Assembly: GCF_003312875.1 (NCBI RefSeq)
Contig: NZ_CP015163.1
Span: forward strand, 8,866,001-8,930,000
From: Amycolatopsis albispora
GTDB taxonomy: Bacteria > Actinomycetota > Actinomycetes > Mycobacteriales > Pseudonocardiaceae
Reading direction: 5' to 3'
DNA: 64,000 nt
Positions 52,157 through 62,331 of the stretch are shown one piece after another (within the stretch, counting starts at the first letter, position 1; every line of letters starts with the position of its first letter). The translations under genes and the position numbers were made by a program. The notes below the pieces were generated by a model. The model had not been told where the DNA came from. It saw only the letters and a program-made list of their open reading frames with translations, and searched no databases.

Positions 52157-53542
52157 ATGAGACGCGCACTCACCGCACTCGCTGCCGTTGCCTTGCTCAC
52201 CGCCGGACTGGCCGTCGCGCCGGATGCCGCGTCGGCCGCCCCCGAAAGCGGGCGCCGCAGTTACACCGGATGGCTCGGCGGTGCGGAGTACCGGGTGGAA
52301 ATGCCCGAGCACTGGAACGGTTCACTGGTGCTCTACAGCCATCCGTACTACGTCGAGGGAATGCCGCCGGGAATCGGGCTGGCGAACCGCCCGGAAACCG
52401 AGAACTGGCTGCTCGGCGCCGGTTACGCGCTGGCGGCCTCCGATTTCACCGGGCGGGTCGGCGCGGTCTACGACCAGGCGCCGCGTGATCAGCTGGCGTT
52501 GCTGGACTGGATCGAAGCGAACATCGGGAAACCGCGGCGGACGGTCGCGCTCGGCTCGTCGATGGGGGCGGCGCTTTCGGTATTGCTGGCCGAGCGGAAT
52601 CCCGAGCGGATCCACGGCGTGGCGGCGTTGTGCGGCCCGCTGGACCTGGCGGGCAGTTGGAACCTCTCTCTCGACGTCACCTTCGCGCTGCGCACCCTGC
52701 TGGCGCCGGAAGCGGACATCGACCTGGTGCGGCCACGGGATCCGGCCGGGAGCGCGCAGGCGCTCCAGTCGGCGGTGGACGAGGCGCTGACCACACCGGA
52801 GGGCCGGGCGCGGCTCGCGCTGGCCGGTGCGCTCGGGAATGTGCCGTCCTGGAATTCCGCGCTCCACCCCGAACCGGCCGCGCTCGCCGACCGCATCCGG
52901 CAAATGGCCGAACTGGCCGCGGTGCACATCTGGGCTTTCGGCCCAACGGGCCGCGTGGATCTGGAACAGCGGGCAGGCGGGAATCCGTCCTGGAATGTGG
53001 GAATCGATTACCGGCGACAGCTCGCCAAGTCCGATCAGCGCGACCTGGTGCGGGAGGCGTACCGGGCGGCGGGAATGGACCCGGCCGCGGATCTGGCCCG
53101 GCTCGACGCGGCGCCGCGGGTGGCCGCCGATCCGGCGGCGAAGCACTGGCTGGACAGCCACGGCGTGCCGGAAGGCAGGACCCCGGCGCCGGTGGTGACC
53201 TTGCACAACACCGCGGACGCCGCGGTCGCCGAGCACGAGCGCTGGTACGCCGGGCAGGTGCGGCAGCACGGTTCGCCGCGGCAACTGCGTCAGCTCTACG
53301 CCGATCGGGCCACCCATTGCGCGTTCACGCCCGCCGAGGAGATCGTCACGCTGCGCGTTTTGTTCACCCGGATCGATTCGGGCCGCTGGCCGGAGGTTTC
53401 GCCGCGGACGCTGAATGCGCAGGCCGGACGCCTCGGCCCCGAGTTCGGCACGGTTTACGACTATCCGACGAACAGTTACGCCCCGGCGGCCCCGGCGTTC
53501 GCCCGCTTCTCGCCGTCGCAGCCGCTTCGCCCTTCCCGCTGA
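52157..53542 (+). CDS. Secreted alpha/beta-hydrolase
   Basis: Secreted hydrolase of 461 residues. A signal peptide (MRRALTALAAVALLTAGLAVAPDAASA) precedes LVLYSHPYYVEG and the nucleophile elbow ALGSSMGAALS; ATHCAFTPAEE near the end may hold the His. The large middle insertion (about 180-330) is helical. It resembles poorly studied actinomycete secreted esterases or peptidases; the substrate is unknown. GGAG precedes the start. Confidence 0.65.
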   Translation: MRRALTALAAVALLTAGLAVAPDAASAAPESGRRSYTGWLGGAEYRVEMPEHWNGSLVLYSHPYYVEGMPPGIGLANRPETENWLLGAGYALAASDFTGRVGAVYDQAPRDQLALLDWIEANIGKPRRTVALGSSMGAALSVLLAERNPERIHGVAALCGPLDLAGSWNLSLDVTFALRTLLAPEADIDLVRPRDPAGSAQALQSAVDEALTTPEGRARLALAGALGNVPSWNSALHPEPAALADRIRQMAELAAVHIWAFGPTGRVDLEQRAGGNPSWNVGIDYRRQLAKSDQRDLVREAYRAAGMDPAADLARLDAAPRVAADPAAKHWLDSHGVPEGRTPAPVVTLHNTADAAVAEHERWYAGQVRQHGSPRQLRQLYADRATHCAFTPAEEIVTLRVLFTRIDSGRWPEVSPRTLNAQAGRLGPEFGTVYDYPTNSYAPAAPAFARFSPSQPLRPSR

Positions 53543-53765
53543 GCGCCGCGGCCGGCCTTGGCGCGGGGCCCTGAACTGCAGCGTCCTGTGTGGACCGCAC
53601 GTTTCTTGTCCGGCGTGCAACCGGATTGACGTGCTGTTCGTGATCCCGATTTCGTCTTCGGCGGCGAGAATGACAAACTATAAACGGCGGGGCCCTCGCA
53701 CGCCGCGACGGTCGCGCCCGTTATGGTGCGGCTGGCTGATCAACGAAGCGGGAAGAGAGCACATT

Positions 53766-54173
53766 ATGGCGCAGAAGGTTCTGGTCGAGATGATCGACGA
53801 CATCGACGGCGAGATCGCCACCCAGACCGTGCCGTTCGGTTTGGACGGTGTGTCCTACGAGATCGACCTGTCCGACGAGAACGCCGCCAACCTCCGCGAA
53901 GAGCTCGCGCGTTTCATCGCGGCCGGGCGGCGCACCGGTGGCCGCAAGGTGCGGCTGGCCACCGGCGAGTCGGCTTCCTCCTCCAGCGGGGCGGACCGGG
54001 AGCGGGCGCGGCAGGTCCGGGAGTGGGCCAGGGAGAACGGCTACCAGGTCTCCGAGCGCGGCCGGATCTCGGCCGAGATCACCGAGGCCTACGAAGAGGC
54101 GCAGCGCAAGCCGGCCGCTGCCAAGGGCGGCACGCGCAAGCGCGCCACCCGCAAGAAGGCCGCGGCGAAGTAG
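53766..54173 (+). CDS. lsr2: Lsr2 nucleoid-associated protein
   Basis: Lsr2, 135 residues, the actinobacterial H-NS-like xenogeneic silencer that bridges AT-rich DNA. The N-terminal dimerisation part (QKVLVEMIDDIDGEIATQTVPFGLDGVSYEIDLS) and the C-terminal DNA-binding part with the AT-hook-like SERGRISAEI are intact. A Lys-rich tail (RKRATRKKAAAK) follows, longer than in mycobacteria. AGAGAG precedes the ATG. The 223 bp upstream hold an AT-richer stretch (53660-53685, with CTATAAACG) that is probably its promoter. Confidence 0.93.
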   Translation: MAQKVLVEMIDDIDGEIATQTVPFGLDGVSYEIDLSDENAANLREELARFIAAGRRTGGRKVRLATGESASSSSGADRERARQVREWARENGYQVSERGRISAEITEAYEEAQRKPAAAKGGTRKRATRKKAAAK

Positions 54174-54259
54174 TGCGGTGTTCCTCCGGCGCCACCGGAC
54201 CCGGACCCTCCATTCCGGACCGGTGGCGCCGGGGCGCACGCCCGGTTTAGGCTTCCGCC

Positions 54260-54796
54260 GTGGGGCACGAGGAACTGGTGACCAGGCGGCTGAGCCTGCG
54301 CCGCCCTGCTCCCGGCGATATCGACGCCATCCTCGCCATTCACCGCGATCCACGCGCCTGCGCGCACAATCCGTCCGACCAGCTCACCGCGCGTGACGAA
54401 GCGGAACAGCTTTTCCACCGCTGGGACGCGCATTGGTCGGGCCACGGCTTCGGCTATTGGACCGTGCGCCCCGCCGGGGCCGGCGAGCCGGTGGGTTTCT
54501 GCGGATTGAAAGTGGTGGAGTTCCGGCGGCAGATGGTGCTGAACCTCTTCTACCGCTTCGCCCCGGCGCACTGGGGAGCCGGCCTGGCCACCGAGGCCGC
54601 CACCGCCGCGGTGGAATGGGCCGCCGCGCACCGGCCGGAGCATTCGGTGATCGCCAGGGTGCGCCCGGCCAACCACGCCTCGGCGAAGGTCGCCGCACGG
54701 GCGGGCCTGACCAGAGCCACCCACCTGGACGGCCCCGGCTACGACGGTCACGACCACATCTTTCACCGCCCGGTTTCCGCCGGTCAGCACCGGTGA
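54260..54796 (+). CDS. RimJ/RimL-type GNAT acetyltransferase
   Basis: GNAT protein of 178 residues starting with a GTG. The order TRRLSLRRPAPGDIDAILAIH, GFCGLKVVEF, LFYRFAPAHWGAGLATEA (acetyl-CoA loop) and RPANHASAKVAARAGL is that of RimJ/RimL-like enzymes acetylating ribosomal or small-molecule amines. It lies between lsr2 and palindrome copy E. The target is unknown. Confidence 0.8.
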   Translation: MGHEELVTRRLSLRRPAPGDIDAILAIHRDPRACAHNPSDQLTARDEAEQLFHRWDAHWSGHGFGYWTVRPAGAGEPVGFCGLKVVEFRRQMVLNLFYRFAPAHWGAGLATEAATAAVEWAAAHRPEHSVIARVRPANHASAKVAARAGLTRATHLDGPGYDGHDHIFHRPVSAGQHR

Positions 54797-54800
54797 AGAC

Positions 54801-54853
54801 GTCACGAATGTGGCTTTCGAGACCTTTGGCGTCTCGAAAGCCACATTCGTGAC
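54801..54853. repeat. Long palindrome copy E (covarying arms)
   Basis: Two perfect 23-nt arms (54801-54823, 54831-54853) around a 7-nt loop. The core CACGAATGTGGCTTTCG is the same, but the outer base pairs and the pairs next to the loop differ from copies A, B and D, with matching changes in both arms. It lies 4 bp after the GNAT stop, between convergent genes. Confidence 0.88.
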
Positions 54854-54877
54854 ATCAGCGGTCGGGGCGAAACGCTC

Positions 54878-54898
54878 GCGAAAGCGACATTCGTGTCC
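54878..54898. repeat. Half-unit of palindrome family
   Basis: Contains GCGAAAGCGACATTCGTGTC, one base off the common right arm. No facing left arm is present. It sits 7 bp beyond the metF stop codon. Confidence 0.65.
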
Positions 54899-54904
54899 GG
54901 CGGG

Positions 54905-55789
54905 TCAGGCGGCGCGGCTGGCTGGGCCGGTGAGGATGTGGCGGTGGATGTCCAGGGCGGCATCCGACTTGTTGAGCGTGATGTAGTGCAGTCCCGGCGC
55001 GCCTTCGGCCAGTAGCCGGTCAGCCATGGCGGTGGCGTGGTCGACGCCGATTCGATACGCGTCCGCCGGGGTGGCGTGTTCCAGTGCCCGCGCCAGCTCC
55101 GGCGGGAAGGACGCGTCGCTCAGTTCGGCGAACCGGTGGATCTGCCTGAAGTCGGTGGCGGGCATGATCTCCGGGATGATCGGCGTGCTGCAGCCCGCCG
55201 CCTCGACGCGGTCCCGTAGCCGCAGGTAGTGCGTCACGTCGAAGAACATCTGCGTCACCGCGTAGTCGGCTCCCGCGCGGCACTTCGCCACGAAGTGCCG
55301 GGTGTCGCTGTCCACATCGGACGAACGCGGGTGCAGCTCCGGGTACGCCGCCACGCCGACCGAGAAGTCGCCCATCGACTTCACCATCGAGACCAGCTCG
55401 GCCGCGTAGGTGAAGCCCTGCGGGTGCGCGATCCACCGCGCCCGCGGGTCGCCGGGCGGATCCCCGCGCAGCACCAGCACGTCCCGGATGCCCGCGCCCG
55501 CGTACTGCCCGATGATCTGCCGCAGCTCCGCCACCGAATGCCCGACGGCGGTCAGGTGCGCCACCGCGCGCAGCGTCGTGTCCGCGACGATCGCCTCGGT
55601 CACCTTCACCGTGCGCTCCCGCGACGAACCGCCCGCGCCGTAGGTCACCGAGACGAAGGTTGGCGCGAGCGCCTCCACCCGCCGCACCGAGTCCCAGAAC
55701 CGACGTTCGCCCGCCTCGGTTTTCGGCGGGAAGAACTCGAAAGAGAAGCTGGGGCGGCCGGTGGCCAGTTCCTCACGCAGCGTGCTCAT
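54905..55789 (-). CDS. metF: 5,10-Methylenetetrahydrofolate reductase
   Basis: MetF, 294 residues, makes 5-methyl-THF for methionine synthase, using FAD. Visible: [18 protein letters not shown] with the catalytic Glu, [51 protein letters not shown] and IIPEIMPAT. It overlaps metH by ATGA and is its functional partner. It is the last gene of the operon. Confidence 0.95.
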   Translation of the reverse strand: MSTLREELATGRPSFSFEFFPPKTEAGERRFWDSVRRVEALAPTFVSVTYGAGGSSRERTVKVTEAIVADTTLRAVAHLTAVGHSVAELRQIIGQYAGAGIRDVLVLRGDPPGDPRARWIAHPQGFTYAAELVSMVKSMGDFSVGVAAYPELHPRSSDVDSDTRHFVAKCRAGADYAVTQMFFDVTHYLRLRDRVEAAGCSTPIIPEIMPATDFRQIHRFAELSDASFPPELARALEHATPADAYRIGVDHATAMADRLLAEGAPGLHYITLNKSDAALDIHRHILTGPASRAA

Positions 55790-58700
55790 CGGCGGGCTCC
55801 CGTGTTGAAGTACTTCGCCTCCGGGTGGTGCAGCACGATCGCGTCGGTCGACTGCTCCGGGTGCAGCTGGTACTCCTCGGACAGTTCGACACCGATGCGC
55901 GACGGGTCGAGCAGCGCGGCGATCTTCGCGCGGTCCTCCAGGTCCGGGCACGCCCCGTAACCGAGCGAGAACCGCGCACCACGGTACTTCAACGCGAACA
56001 TGTCCTCCACCGCCGCCGGGTCCTCGTGCGCGTACCCCAGTTCCGCGCGCACCCGCGCGTGCCAGTACTCGGCGAGCGCCTCGGCCAGCTGCACCGACAA
56101 CCCGTGCAGCTCCAGGTAGTCCCGGTAGGCGTCGGCGGCAAAAAGCTCGGCCGTCCGCTGACCGATCCGTGAGCCGACCGTGACGATCTGCAAGCCGACC
56201 ACGTCGACCTCACCCGATTCCTCCGGCCGGAAGAAGTCCGCGAGGCACAGCCTGCGCCCGCGCGGCTGGCGGGGGAAGGTGAACCGGGTGCGCTCGGAAC
56301 CGGTCTCGGACAGCAGGATCAGATCGTCCCCTTTGGACACGCAGGGGAAGTACCCGTAGACCACCGCGGCCTCGAGCAGGTTCGCCGTGTGCAGCTCGTC
56401 CAGCCAGCCACGCAGCCGCGGCCTGCTTTCGGTTTCCGCCAGTTCCGCATAGGACGGTCCGTTCCCGCGTGCCTGCTTGAGCCCCCACTGCCCCTTGAAC
56501 AACGCGTCTTCGTCCAACCAGGACGCGTAGTCCTTCAGCGGAATGCCCTTGACCACCCGCGTTCCCCAGAACGGCGGCTCCGGGATCGGGTTGTCGACGG
56601 CGACGTCGGAACGCACCGAACCCTCGTCCGGCGGCGGCGCCAGCACCTCGGCGGTAGAAGTTTTCGCCACCCGCCGTGGTTTCAGCTCGGGTAGCTTCGC
56701 GCCCGGCACACCGCGCTTCACCGCGATCAACGCGTCCATCAGGCGCAGCCCCTCGAACGCGTCGCGCGCGTACCGGACTTCGCCGTCGTAGATCTCGTGC
56801 AGGTCCTGCTCCACGTAGGCACGGGTGAGCGCGGCCCCGCCGAGGATGACCGGGTACTCCGCCGCCAGCTTGCGCTGGTTCAGCTCCTCCAGGTTCTCCT
56901 TCATGATCACCGTGGACTTCACCAGCAGGCCGGACATGCCGATCACGTCCGCCTTGTGCTCGGCGGCGGCCTCCAGGATCGCCGACACCGGCTGCTTGAT
57001 GCCCAGGTTCACCACGGTGTAACCGTTGTTGGACAGGATGATGTCGACCAGGTTCTTGCCGATGTCGTGCACATCGCCGCGCACCGTGGCGAGCACGATG
57101 GTGCCCTTGCCCGCCGCGTCGGACTTCTCCATGTGCGGTTCGAGATAGGCCACCGCGGTTTTCATCACCTCGGCGGACTGCAGCACGAACGGCAGCTGCA
57201 TCTGCCCCGAGCCGAACAGCTCGCCGACCACCTTCATGCCTTCGAGCAGCGTGAGGTTGACGATGTCCAGTGCGGGCCGCGACTCCAGCGCCTCGTCGAG
57301 ATCGGCTTCCAGCCCGTTGCGCTCACCGTCGATGATGCGGCGCTGCAGGCGTTCGTCCAGCGGCAACGCGAGCAGTTCCTCGGTTTTCCCGGCCTGCATG
57401 GACTTGCTGTCCACACCCTCGAACAGGGCGAGGAACTTCTGCAGCGGGTCGTAACCTTCGCGGCGGCGGTCGTAGATCAGGTCCAGCGCCACTTCGCGCT
57501 GCTCGTCGGCCAGCCGCGCGATCGGCAGGATCTTCGCCGCGTGCACGATCGCCGAATCCAGCCCGGCTTCGACGCATTCGTTGAGGAACACCGAATTCAG
57601 CACCATGCGCGCGGCCGGGTTGAGGCCGAACGAGATGTTGGACAGCCCCAGCGTGGTCTGGACCTCGGGGTGACGCCGCTTCAGCTCGCGGATCGCCTCG
57701 ATCGTGGCGATACCGTCCTTTCGCGACTCCTCCTGCCCGGTGGCGATGGTGAAGGTGAGGCAGTCGACGATGATGTCGCACTCCCGCACGCCCCAGTTCC
57801 CGGTGAGGTCGGCGATCAGCCGCTCGGCCACCGCGACCTTGTGCTCCGGCGTGCGGGCCTGGCCCTCTTCGTCGATGGTCAGCGCGATCAACGCGGCGCC
57901 GTGCTCCACGGCCAGCTTGGTGATCCTGGCGAACCGCGAGTCCGGGCCGTCGCCGTCCTCGTAGTTGACCGAGTTGATCACCGCGCGCCCGCCGAGCTTT
58001 TCGAGCCCCGCCTGGAGCACGGCCGGTTCGGTGGAGTCCAGCACGATCGGCAGTGTGGAGCTGGTGGCGAACCGGCTGGCGATCTCGGCCATGTCGGCGA
58101 CGCCGTCGCGGCCCACGTAGTCCACGCAGAGGTCGAGCAGGTGCGCGCCTTCGCGGATCTGCTCGCGGGCCAGTTCGACGCAGTCGTCCCAGCGGCCGTC
58201 GAGCATGGCCTCGCGGAACTTCTTGGAACCGTTGGCGTTCGTGCGTTCGCCGATGGCGAGGTACGCGGTGTCCTGGCGGAACGGCACGGACTGGTACAGC
58301 GAGGCGGCGCCGGGTTCGGGCCGCGGGTCACGCGGCGACGGGCTCAGGCCGCGGACCCGTTCGACCACCTGCCGCAGGTGTTCCGGTGTGGTGCCGCAGC
58401 AGCCGCCGACCAGGGAAAGGCCGTAGTCGCGGATGAACGACTCGTGCGCGTCGGCGAGTTCGGCCGGGCTCAGCGGGTAGTGCGCGCCGTTCGCGCCGAG
58501 CACCGGCAGCCCGGCGTTCGGCATCGCGGACACGCGGGTCCGCGCGTGACGCGCGAGGTACCGCAGGTGCTCGCTCATCTCGGCGGGACCGGTGGCGCAG
58601 TTCAGCCCGATCATGTCGATGCCGAGCGGTTCGAGCGCGGTCAGCGCGGCGCCGATCTCCGAGCCGAGCAGCATCGTGCCGGTGGTCTCCACGGTGACCT

Positions 58701-59274
58701 GCACCAGCAGCGGCAGGTCCGCACCGGCTTCGGCGAGCGCCCGCTTGGCGCCGATCACCGCGGCCTTGGTTTGCAACAGGTCCTGGGTGGTCTCGACCAG
58801 CAGCGCGTCGGCGCCACCGGAGATCAGCCCGGCGGCGTTGTCGCGGTAGGCGTCACGCAGGTCGGCGTAGGGCGCGTGGCCGAGCGTGGGCAGCTTGGTG
58901 CCGGGGCCGATCGAGCCGAGCACCCAGCGCGGGCGGCCGTCGGCGGCGAACTCGTCGGCCACCTCCCTGGCGATCTTCGCGCCAGCTTCGGCCAGTTCGA
59001 AGATGCGGTGCGCGATCTCGTACTCGCCCAGTGCGGCCAGGTTCGTGCCGAAGGTGTTGGTCTCCACGCAGTCCACGCCGACCGCGAAGTACGCCTCGTG
59101 CACCGAGCGCACGATGTCCGGCCGCGTCACGTTGAGGACTTCGTTGCAGCCTTCGAGCTGCTGGAAGTCGTCCATGGTCGGGTTCTGCTCCTGGAGCATG
59201 GTGCCCATCGCGCCGTCCGCGACCACCACCCGGCTGGCCAGCGCTTCACGCAGCGCGCGTACCCGGTCCGTCAT
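55786..59274 (-). CDS. metH: Cobalamin-dependent methionine synthase
   Basis: MetH, 1,162 residues, transfers a methyl group from methyl-THF through cobalamin to homocysteine. Domains in order: homocysteine-binding barrel (DGAMGTML; zinc Cys in GLNCATGP near 223 and GGCCGT near 294), methyl-THF pterin-binding barrel ([16 protein letters not shown] onward), cobalamin domain with GDVHDIGKN near 733, and AdoMet reactivation domain ([14 protein letters not shown]). It overlaps metF and the PfkB kinase gene by ATGA. Confidence 0.97.
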   Translation of the reverse strand: MTDRVRALREALASRVVVADGAMGTMLQEQNPTMDDFQQLEGCNEVLNVTRPDIVRSVHEAYFAVGVDCVETNTFGTNLAALGEYEIAHRIFELAEAGAKIAREVADEFAADGRPRWVLGSIGPGTKLPTLGHAPYADLRDAYRDNAAGLISGGADALLVETTQDLLQTKAAVIGAKRALAEAGADLPLLVQVTVETTGTMLLGSEIGAALTALEPLGIDMIGLNCATGPAEMSEHLRYLARHARTRVSAMPNAGLPVLGANGAHYPLSPAELADAHESFIRDYGLSLVGGCCGTTPEHLRQVVERVRGLSPSPRDPRPEPGAASLYQSVPFRQDTAYLAIGERTNANGSKKFREAMLDGRWDDCVELAREQIREGAHLLDLCVDYVGRDGVADMAEIASRFATSSTLPIVLDSTEPAVLQAGLEKLGGRAVINSVNYEDGDGPDSRFARITKLAVEHGAALIALTIDEEGQARTPEHKVAVAERLIADLTGNWGVRECDIIVDCLTFTIATGQEESRKDGIATIEAIRELKRRHPEVQTTLGLSNISFGLNPAARMVLNSVFLNECVEAGLDSAIVHAAKILPIARLADEQREVALDLIYDRRREGYDPLQKFLALFEGVDSKSMQAGKTEELLALPLDERLQRRIIDGERNGLEADLDEALESRPALDIVNLTLLEGMKVVGELFGSGQMQLPFVLQSAEVMKTAVAYLEPHMEKSDAAGKGTIVLATVRGDVHDIGKNLVDIILSNNGYTVVNLGIKQPVSAILEAAAEHKADVIGMSGLLVKSTVIMKENLEELNQRKLAAEYPVILGGAALTRAYVEQDLHEIYDGEVRYARDAFEGLRLMDALIAVKRGVPGAKLPELKPRRVAKTSTAEVLAPPPDEGSVRSDVAVDNPIPEPPFWGTRVVKGIPLKDYASWLDEDALFKGQWGLKQARGNGPSYAELAETESRPRLRGWLDELHTANLLEAAVVYGYFPCVSKGDDLILLSETGSERTRFTFPRQPRGRRLCLADFFRPEESGEVDVVGLQIVTVGSRIGQRTAELFAADAYRDYLELHGLSVQLAEALAEYWHARVRAELGYAHEDPAAVEDMFALKYRGARFSLGYGACPDLEDRAKIAALLDPSRIGVELSEEYQLHPEQSTDAIVLHHPEAKYFNTGARR

Positions 59275-60236
59275 GCGAGGTCCGCCAATCGCGTCTCGAT
59301 TTCGTCGGCGGCCGCCTGCCCGTAGCTCTCCGCCGCGCGGGCGGCGAGATCGGCGGCGACCAGCTTGTACTCCTGCGGCCCGACCGTCTCCAGCACGGCG
59401 GTGGCCAGCGTGCAGCCGAGCTGCGCGGCGCGGTCGTCCGGCCAGCCCCAGGCGAACCCGGCCAGGTAGCCGGCGCGGAAGGCGTCGCCGACCCCGGTCG
59501 GATCGGCGACGTCGTGCGCGGGCACCGCGGGCACGCGCAGCGACCGCCCGCCGTCGATGGCCACGCCCTCACCGCCGTAGGTGGTGATCCAGGTGCGCAC
59601 GCGGTCGAGCACCTGCAGCCGCGTCCAGCCGGTGCGTTCGCAGAGCAACGCGGCTTCGTACTCGTTGGTGAACAGGAACTGCGCGCCGGTCACCAGCTGC
59701 CTGGTCTGCTCGCGGTCCAGCGTGGCCAGCTGCTGCGACGGATCGGCGGCGAACGGCACGCCCAGCTCACGGCACTGCCCGGTGTGCCGCAGCATCGCCT
59801 CGGGATCGTCGGGCGCGAGCACGGCCAGGTCGATCGGGCCGACGCGGGTCAGGTCGATCTCCTTGGCCTCGGCCATCGCGCCGGGGTAGAAGGTGGCGAT
59901 CTGGTTCTGCTCGAGATCGGTGGTGCAGGTGAACCGCGCGGTGTGCCGGTGCGCGCTGACCAGCACCGCGCTGGTGTCGACGCCGTGCTCGCGCAGCCAG
60001 GTGCCGTAGTCGCCGAAGTCGGGGCCGACCGCGCCGGCCAGCAGCGGGCGCAGCCCGAGCCTGCCGAGGCCGAAGGCGATGTTGGCGGCCACCCCGCCAC
60101 GCCGGACCTCCAGCCGGTCGGCCAGGAACGACAGCGAGACGCGGTCGAGGTGGTCGGCGATGAACAGTTCCCGGAACTTTCCCGGAAAGGTCATCAGGTG
60201 GTCGGTGGCGATCGAGCCTGCGACGGTGATGCGCAC
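59271..60236 (-). CDS. PfkB-family kinase, probable adenosine kinase
   Basis: PfkB-type carbohydrate kinase of 321 residues. The start SIATDHLMTFPGKFRELF, the first signature RRGGVAANIAFGLGRLG, and the second signature DVADPTGVGDAFRAGY with the catalytic Asp are present. It resembles the actinobacterial adenosine kinase (Rv2202c type), and being first in an operon with metH and metF fits removal of adenosine made from S-adenosylhomocysteine. GTG start with GGAGG upstream. Confidence 0.8.
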   Translation of the reverse strand: MRITVAGSIATDHLMTFPGKFRELFIADHLDRVSLSFLADRLEVRRGGVAANIAFGLGRLGLRPLLAGAVGPDFGDYGTWLREHGVDTSAVLVSAHRHTARFTCTTDLEQNQIATFYPGAMAEAKEIDLTRVGPIDLAVLAPDDPEAMLRHTGQCRELGVPFAADPSQQLATLDREQTRQLVTGAQFLFTNEYEAALLCERTGWTRLQVLDRVRTWITTYGGEGVAIDGGRSLRVPAVPAHDVADPTGVGDAFRAGYLAGFAWGWPDDRAAQLGCTLATAVLETVGPQEYKLVAADLAARAAESYGQAAADEIETRLADLA

Positions 60237-60309
60237 GGGCGATCCTCCTCGGACTGGGGCCGGGCCCCAGTTTCCGGGCGGATCGGCGGGCCACTTCTTT
60301 TCGCTGAAC

Positions 60310-60325
60310 TGTGATCTGAATCACA
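60310..60325. promoter_or_regulatory. CRP-like site
   Basis: TGTGATCTGAATCACA is a perfect TGTGA-N6-TCACA dyad, the known binding consensus of actinobacterial and enterobacterial CRP. It lies 74 bp upstream of the kinase-metH-metF operon and 118 bp upstream of the divergent membrane-protein gene. I see no cobalamin riboswitch in this 206-bp region. Confidence 0.65.
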
Positions 60326-60442
60326 AGAGTGAAACGCTGTGGGAAGGTCCGGCAAAGGAAAAGGTGTGGGGCCGCGGAAACCTGGGGGAGCCCGCGGCCG
60401 TTGATCCGGTGAAATCCGCACACCCGTCGGGGGGACGCGCGC

Positions 60443-62251
60443 GTGGTCGTTGCCAGTCCGGTTCGTGAGCAACTGCCACCCGTCCGGCGAACCGCCACGG
60501 TGCCCCGGCGCGGCCGGATCCTGCTGCACGCGAGCTGGATCCTCGCGCTCGCGGTGCTCGCCGAACTGCGCATCGGCCGGTTCGGCTTCCACCCCTCCGA
60601 CCAGGGCTTCGTGCTGGCGCAGAGCTGGCGGATCCTGCACGGCGAGATCCCGCACGCGGACATCGTCTCGGCGCGGCCACTGGCTTCGGCACTGCTGCAC
60701 ACCGTCGACTTCTTCGTCCCAGGCCCGCTCTTCGTGGTCTCCGGGGTGCTGTCGATGCTGGAGCTCACGGTGGCCACCGTGGCGCTCGCCGCGCTGGTCA
60801 CCCGGCGCCCGGTGCTGACCTGGGGGCCCGGGTTCACCGCACTGGTGGCCGCGGCGGCGCTGGTGAACCTGAACGGGTTCCCGATGATGGCCTGGCACAC
60901 CATCGACGGGATCGCGCTGGTGGCGTGCGGGGCGTGGGCGCTCGACACAGGCCTGCGGTCGGGCCGGGCGTGGCCGCGGCGGCTCGGGTTGTTCCTGTTC
61001 GGCGTCGCCGGGTTCGTCAAGCAGGGCTTCCTGGTCGGGATCGTGCTGGCGGCGGTGTGGCTGCTGCTGCACCCGGCGAGCCGGGCGGGTGCGCTGCGGA
61101 CCTGGCGGTGGTGGCGGCGGACCGTGGCGGATCTGCTGGTGCTCGGCGCCTTCCCGCTGGCCTACGTGGCGGTGGTGTGGCTGGCGGACGGGTACGAGTC
61201 GATGTACGCGCAGGTGGCGACCGGGTTCCCGGCGTACGGCGAGCGGCTGGTCGCGTTCTGGGTGGACGAGTTCTTCTTCACGCCGCACGGCGTGCCGCTG
61301 CCGCACACGCCGGTGCCGTTGATCGTGGTGTCCGCGGTGATCGCCGGACTGCTGGTGGTGGTCCGGCTCGCCGGGCGGTGGCCGCTGCTCGACCGCGCGC
61401 TGGTGCTCGCGGGCACGGCGACGGTGGTGGCCGCCCTGGGCTGGGGCTTCTTCGCCCGCGAGCCGCGCTGGGCCGACGTGCTGTGGTGGGCGGCGGTCGC
61501 CGCGCTGGCGGTGGCCACCGTGTCACGGCGGCGCGTGCCGCCCGCGGCGCTGCTGGTGGTGGCGCTCGGGTACATGATCAGCCTGTCGTGGGGCGTGGAC
61601 ACGCCCACGCTGCTCGCCGGGACCCTGGGGCTGACCACGGTGCTGTTGCTGGTGGAGGGCATGCCGCCGGTGCCGTCGCCGGGCCGCGCGATCACCGCGC
61701 TCGCCGGGGTGGTGGTGTTCGCCGTCGCCGGGTTCACCGTGGTGCACCGCCACGACCGCGCGCCGTACCTGGACCAGCCGCGCGAACGGCTGACCGAGGA
61801 CCTCGGGCTCATCACCCCGGAAATGCGCGGGGTGATGACAAATCCGGCCACCTACCGCTACGTTTCGCAGCTGAATTCCTGCCTGCGGCGGTTCCCGGCG
61901 TCGAAGGTGGCGGTGCTGCCGGACAATCCGTTCGCCTATCCGGTGTTCGGCCTGCGGAATCCGTATCCGCTGGAATGGCCGCTGCCGCTGGAACTGGTCG
62001 GCGACGGGCCGGCCAGGATGATCGAGCGGACCCACCAGCTCAACCACGAGGGCGACTACCTGGTGCTGTTCCAGACGGTGAAGCCGGAAGTGCTGGCGGC
62101 TGGCGGGGAGGTCCCGCGCTGGACCAGCCCGGACGCGCCGATCTTCGACCACGCGGACCTGGAGAACGACATCAGGGCCATCCTGACCGGGCAGCCGGTC
62201 ACCTGCGGCAGCTTCGTCGGAAAATGGTCGCCGCGCCCGGCCGGTGGATGA
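60443..62251 (+). CDS. GT-C-like polytopic membrane protein
   Basis: Membrane protein of 602 residues with about eleven helices and a C-terminal soluble part of about 130 residues. The first loop, FHPSDQGFVLAQSWRILHGEIPHADIVSARP, has the acidic and IL-x-GE-x-P pattern of GT-C glycosyltransferases that use polyprenyl-phosphate sugars. GGGGGA precedes the GTG start. The sugar and acceptor are unknown, and the family call rests on that loop alone. Confidence 0.6.
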   Translation: MVVASPVREQLPPVRRTATVPRRGRILLHASWILALAVLAELRIGRFGFHPSDQGFVLAQSWRILHGEIPHADIVSARPLASALLHTVDFFVPGPLFVVSGVLSMLELTVATVALAALVTRRPVLTWGPGFTALVAAAALVNLNGFPMMAWHTIDGIALVACGAWALDTGLRSGRAWPRRLGLFLFGVAGFVKQGFLVGIVLAAVWLLLHPASRAGALRTWRWWRRTVADLLVLGAFPLAYVAVVWLADGYESMYAQVATGFPAYGERLVAFWVDEFFFTPHGVPLPHTPVPLIVVSAVIAGLLVVVRLAGRWPLLDRALVLAGTATVVAALGWGFFAREPRWADVLWWAAVAALAVATVSRRRVPPAALLVVALGYMISLSWGVDTPTLLAGTLGLTTVLLLVEGMPPVPSPGRAITALAGVVVFAVAGFTVVHRHDRAPYLDQPRERLTEDLGLITPEMRGVMTNPATYRYVSQLNSCLRRFPASKVAVLPDNPFAYPVFGLRNPYPLEWPLPLELVGDGPARMIERTHQLNHEGDYLVLFQTVKPEVLAAGGEVPRWTSPDAPIFDHADLENDIRAILTGQPVTCGSFVGKWSPRPAGG

Positions 62252-62331
62252 TGAAATTCATTTCACACAATGGCGGATTGCGCATTGTGCAATAAAGGTC
62301 GAATTCGGCGGAATCGGGGTACGGTTGGGGT

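Noticed and set aside
53625..53690. Exact -35/-10 promoter for lsr2
   Set aside because: TTGACG near 53625 and TATAAA near 53678 are too far apart to be a pair. The AT-rich stretch is probably promoter, but I cannot place its boxes.
56797..59325. 842-codon open frame on the plus strand
   Set aside because: Antisense to metH, which has clear motifs throughout. A shadow of high third-position GC.
60237..60442. Cobalamin or SAM riboswitch before metH
   Set aside because: No B12-box-like or SAM-type conserved segment is visible, and the operon starts with the kinase; only the CRP-like dyad stands out.
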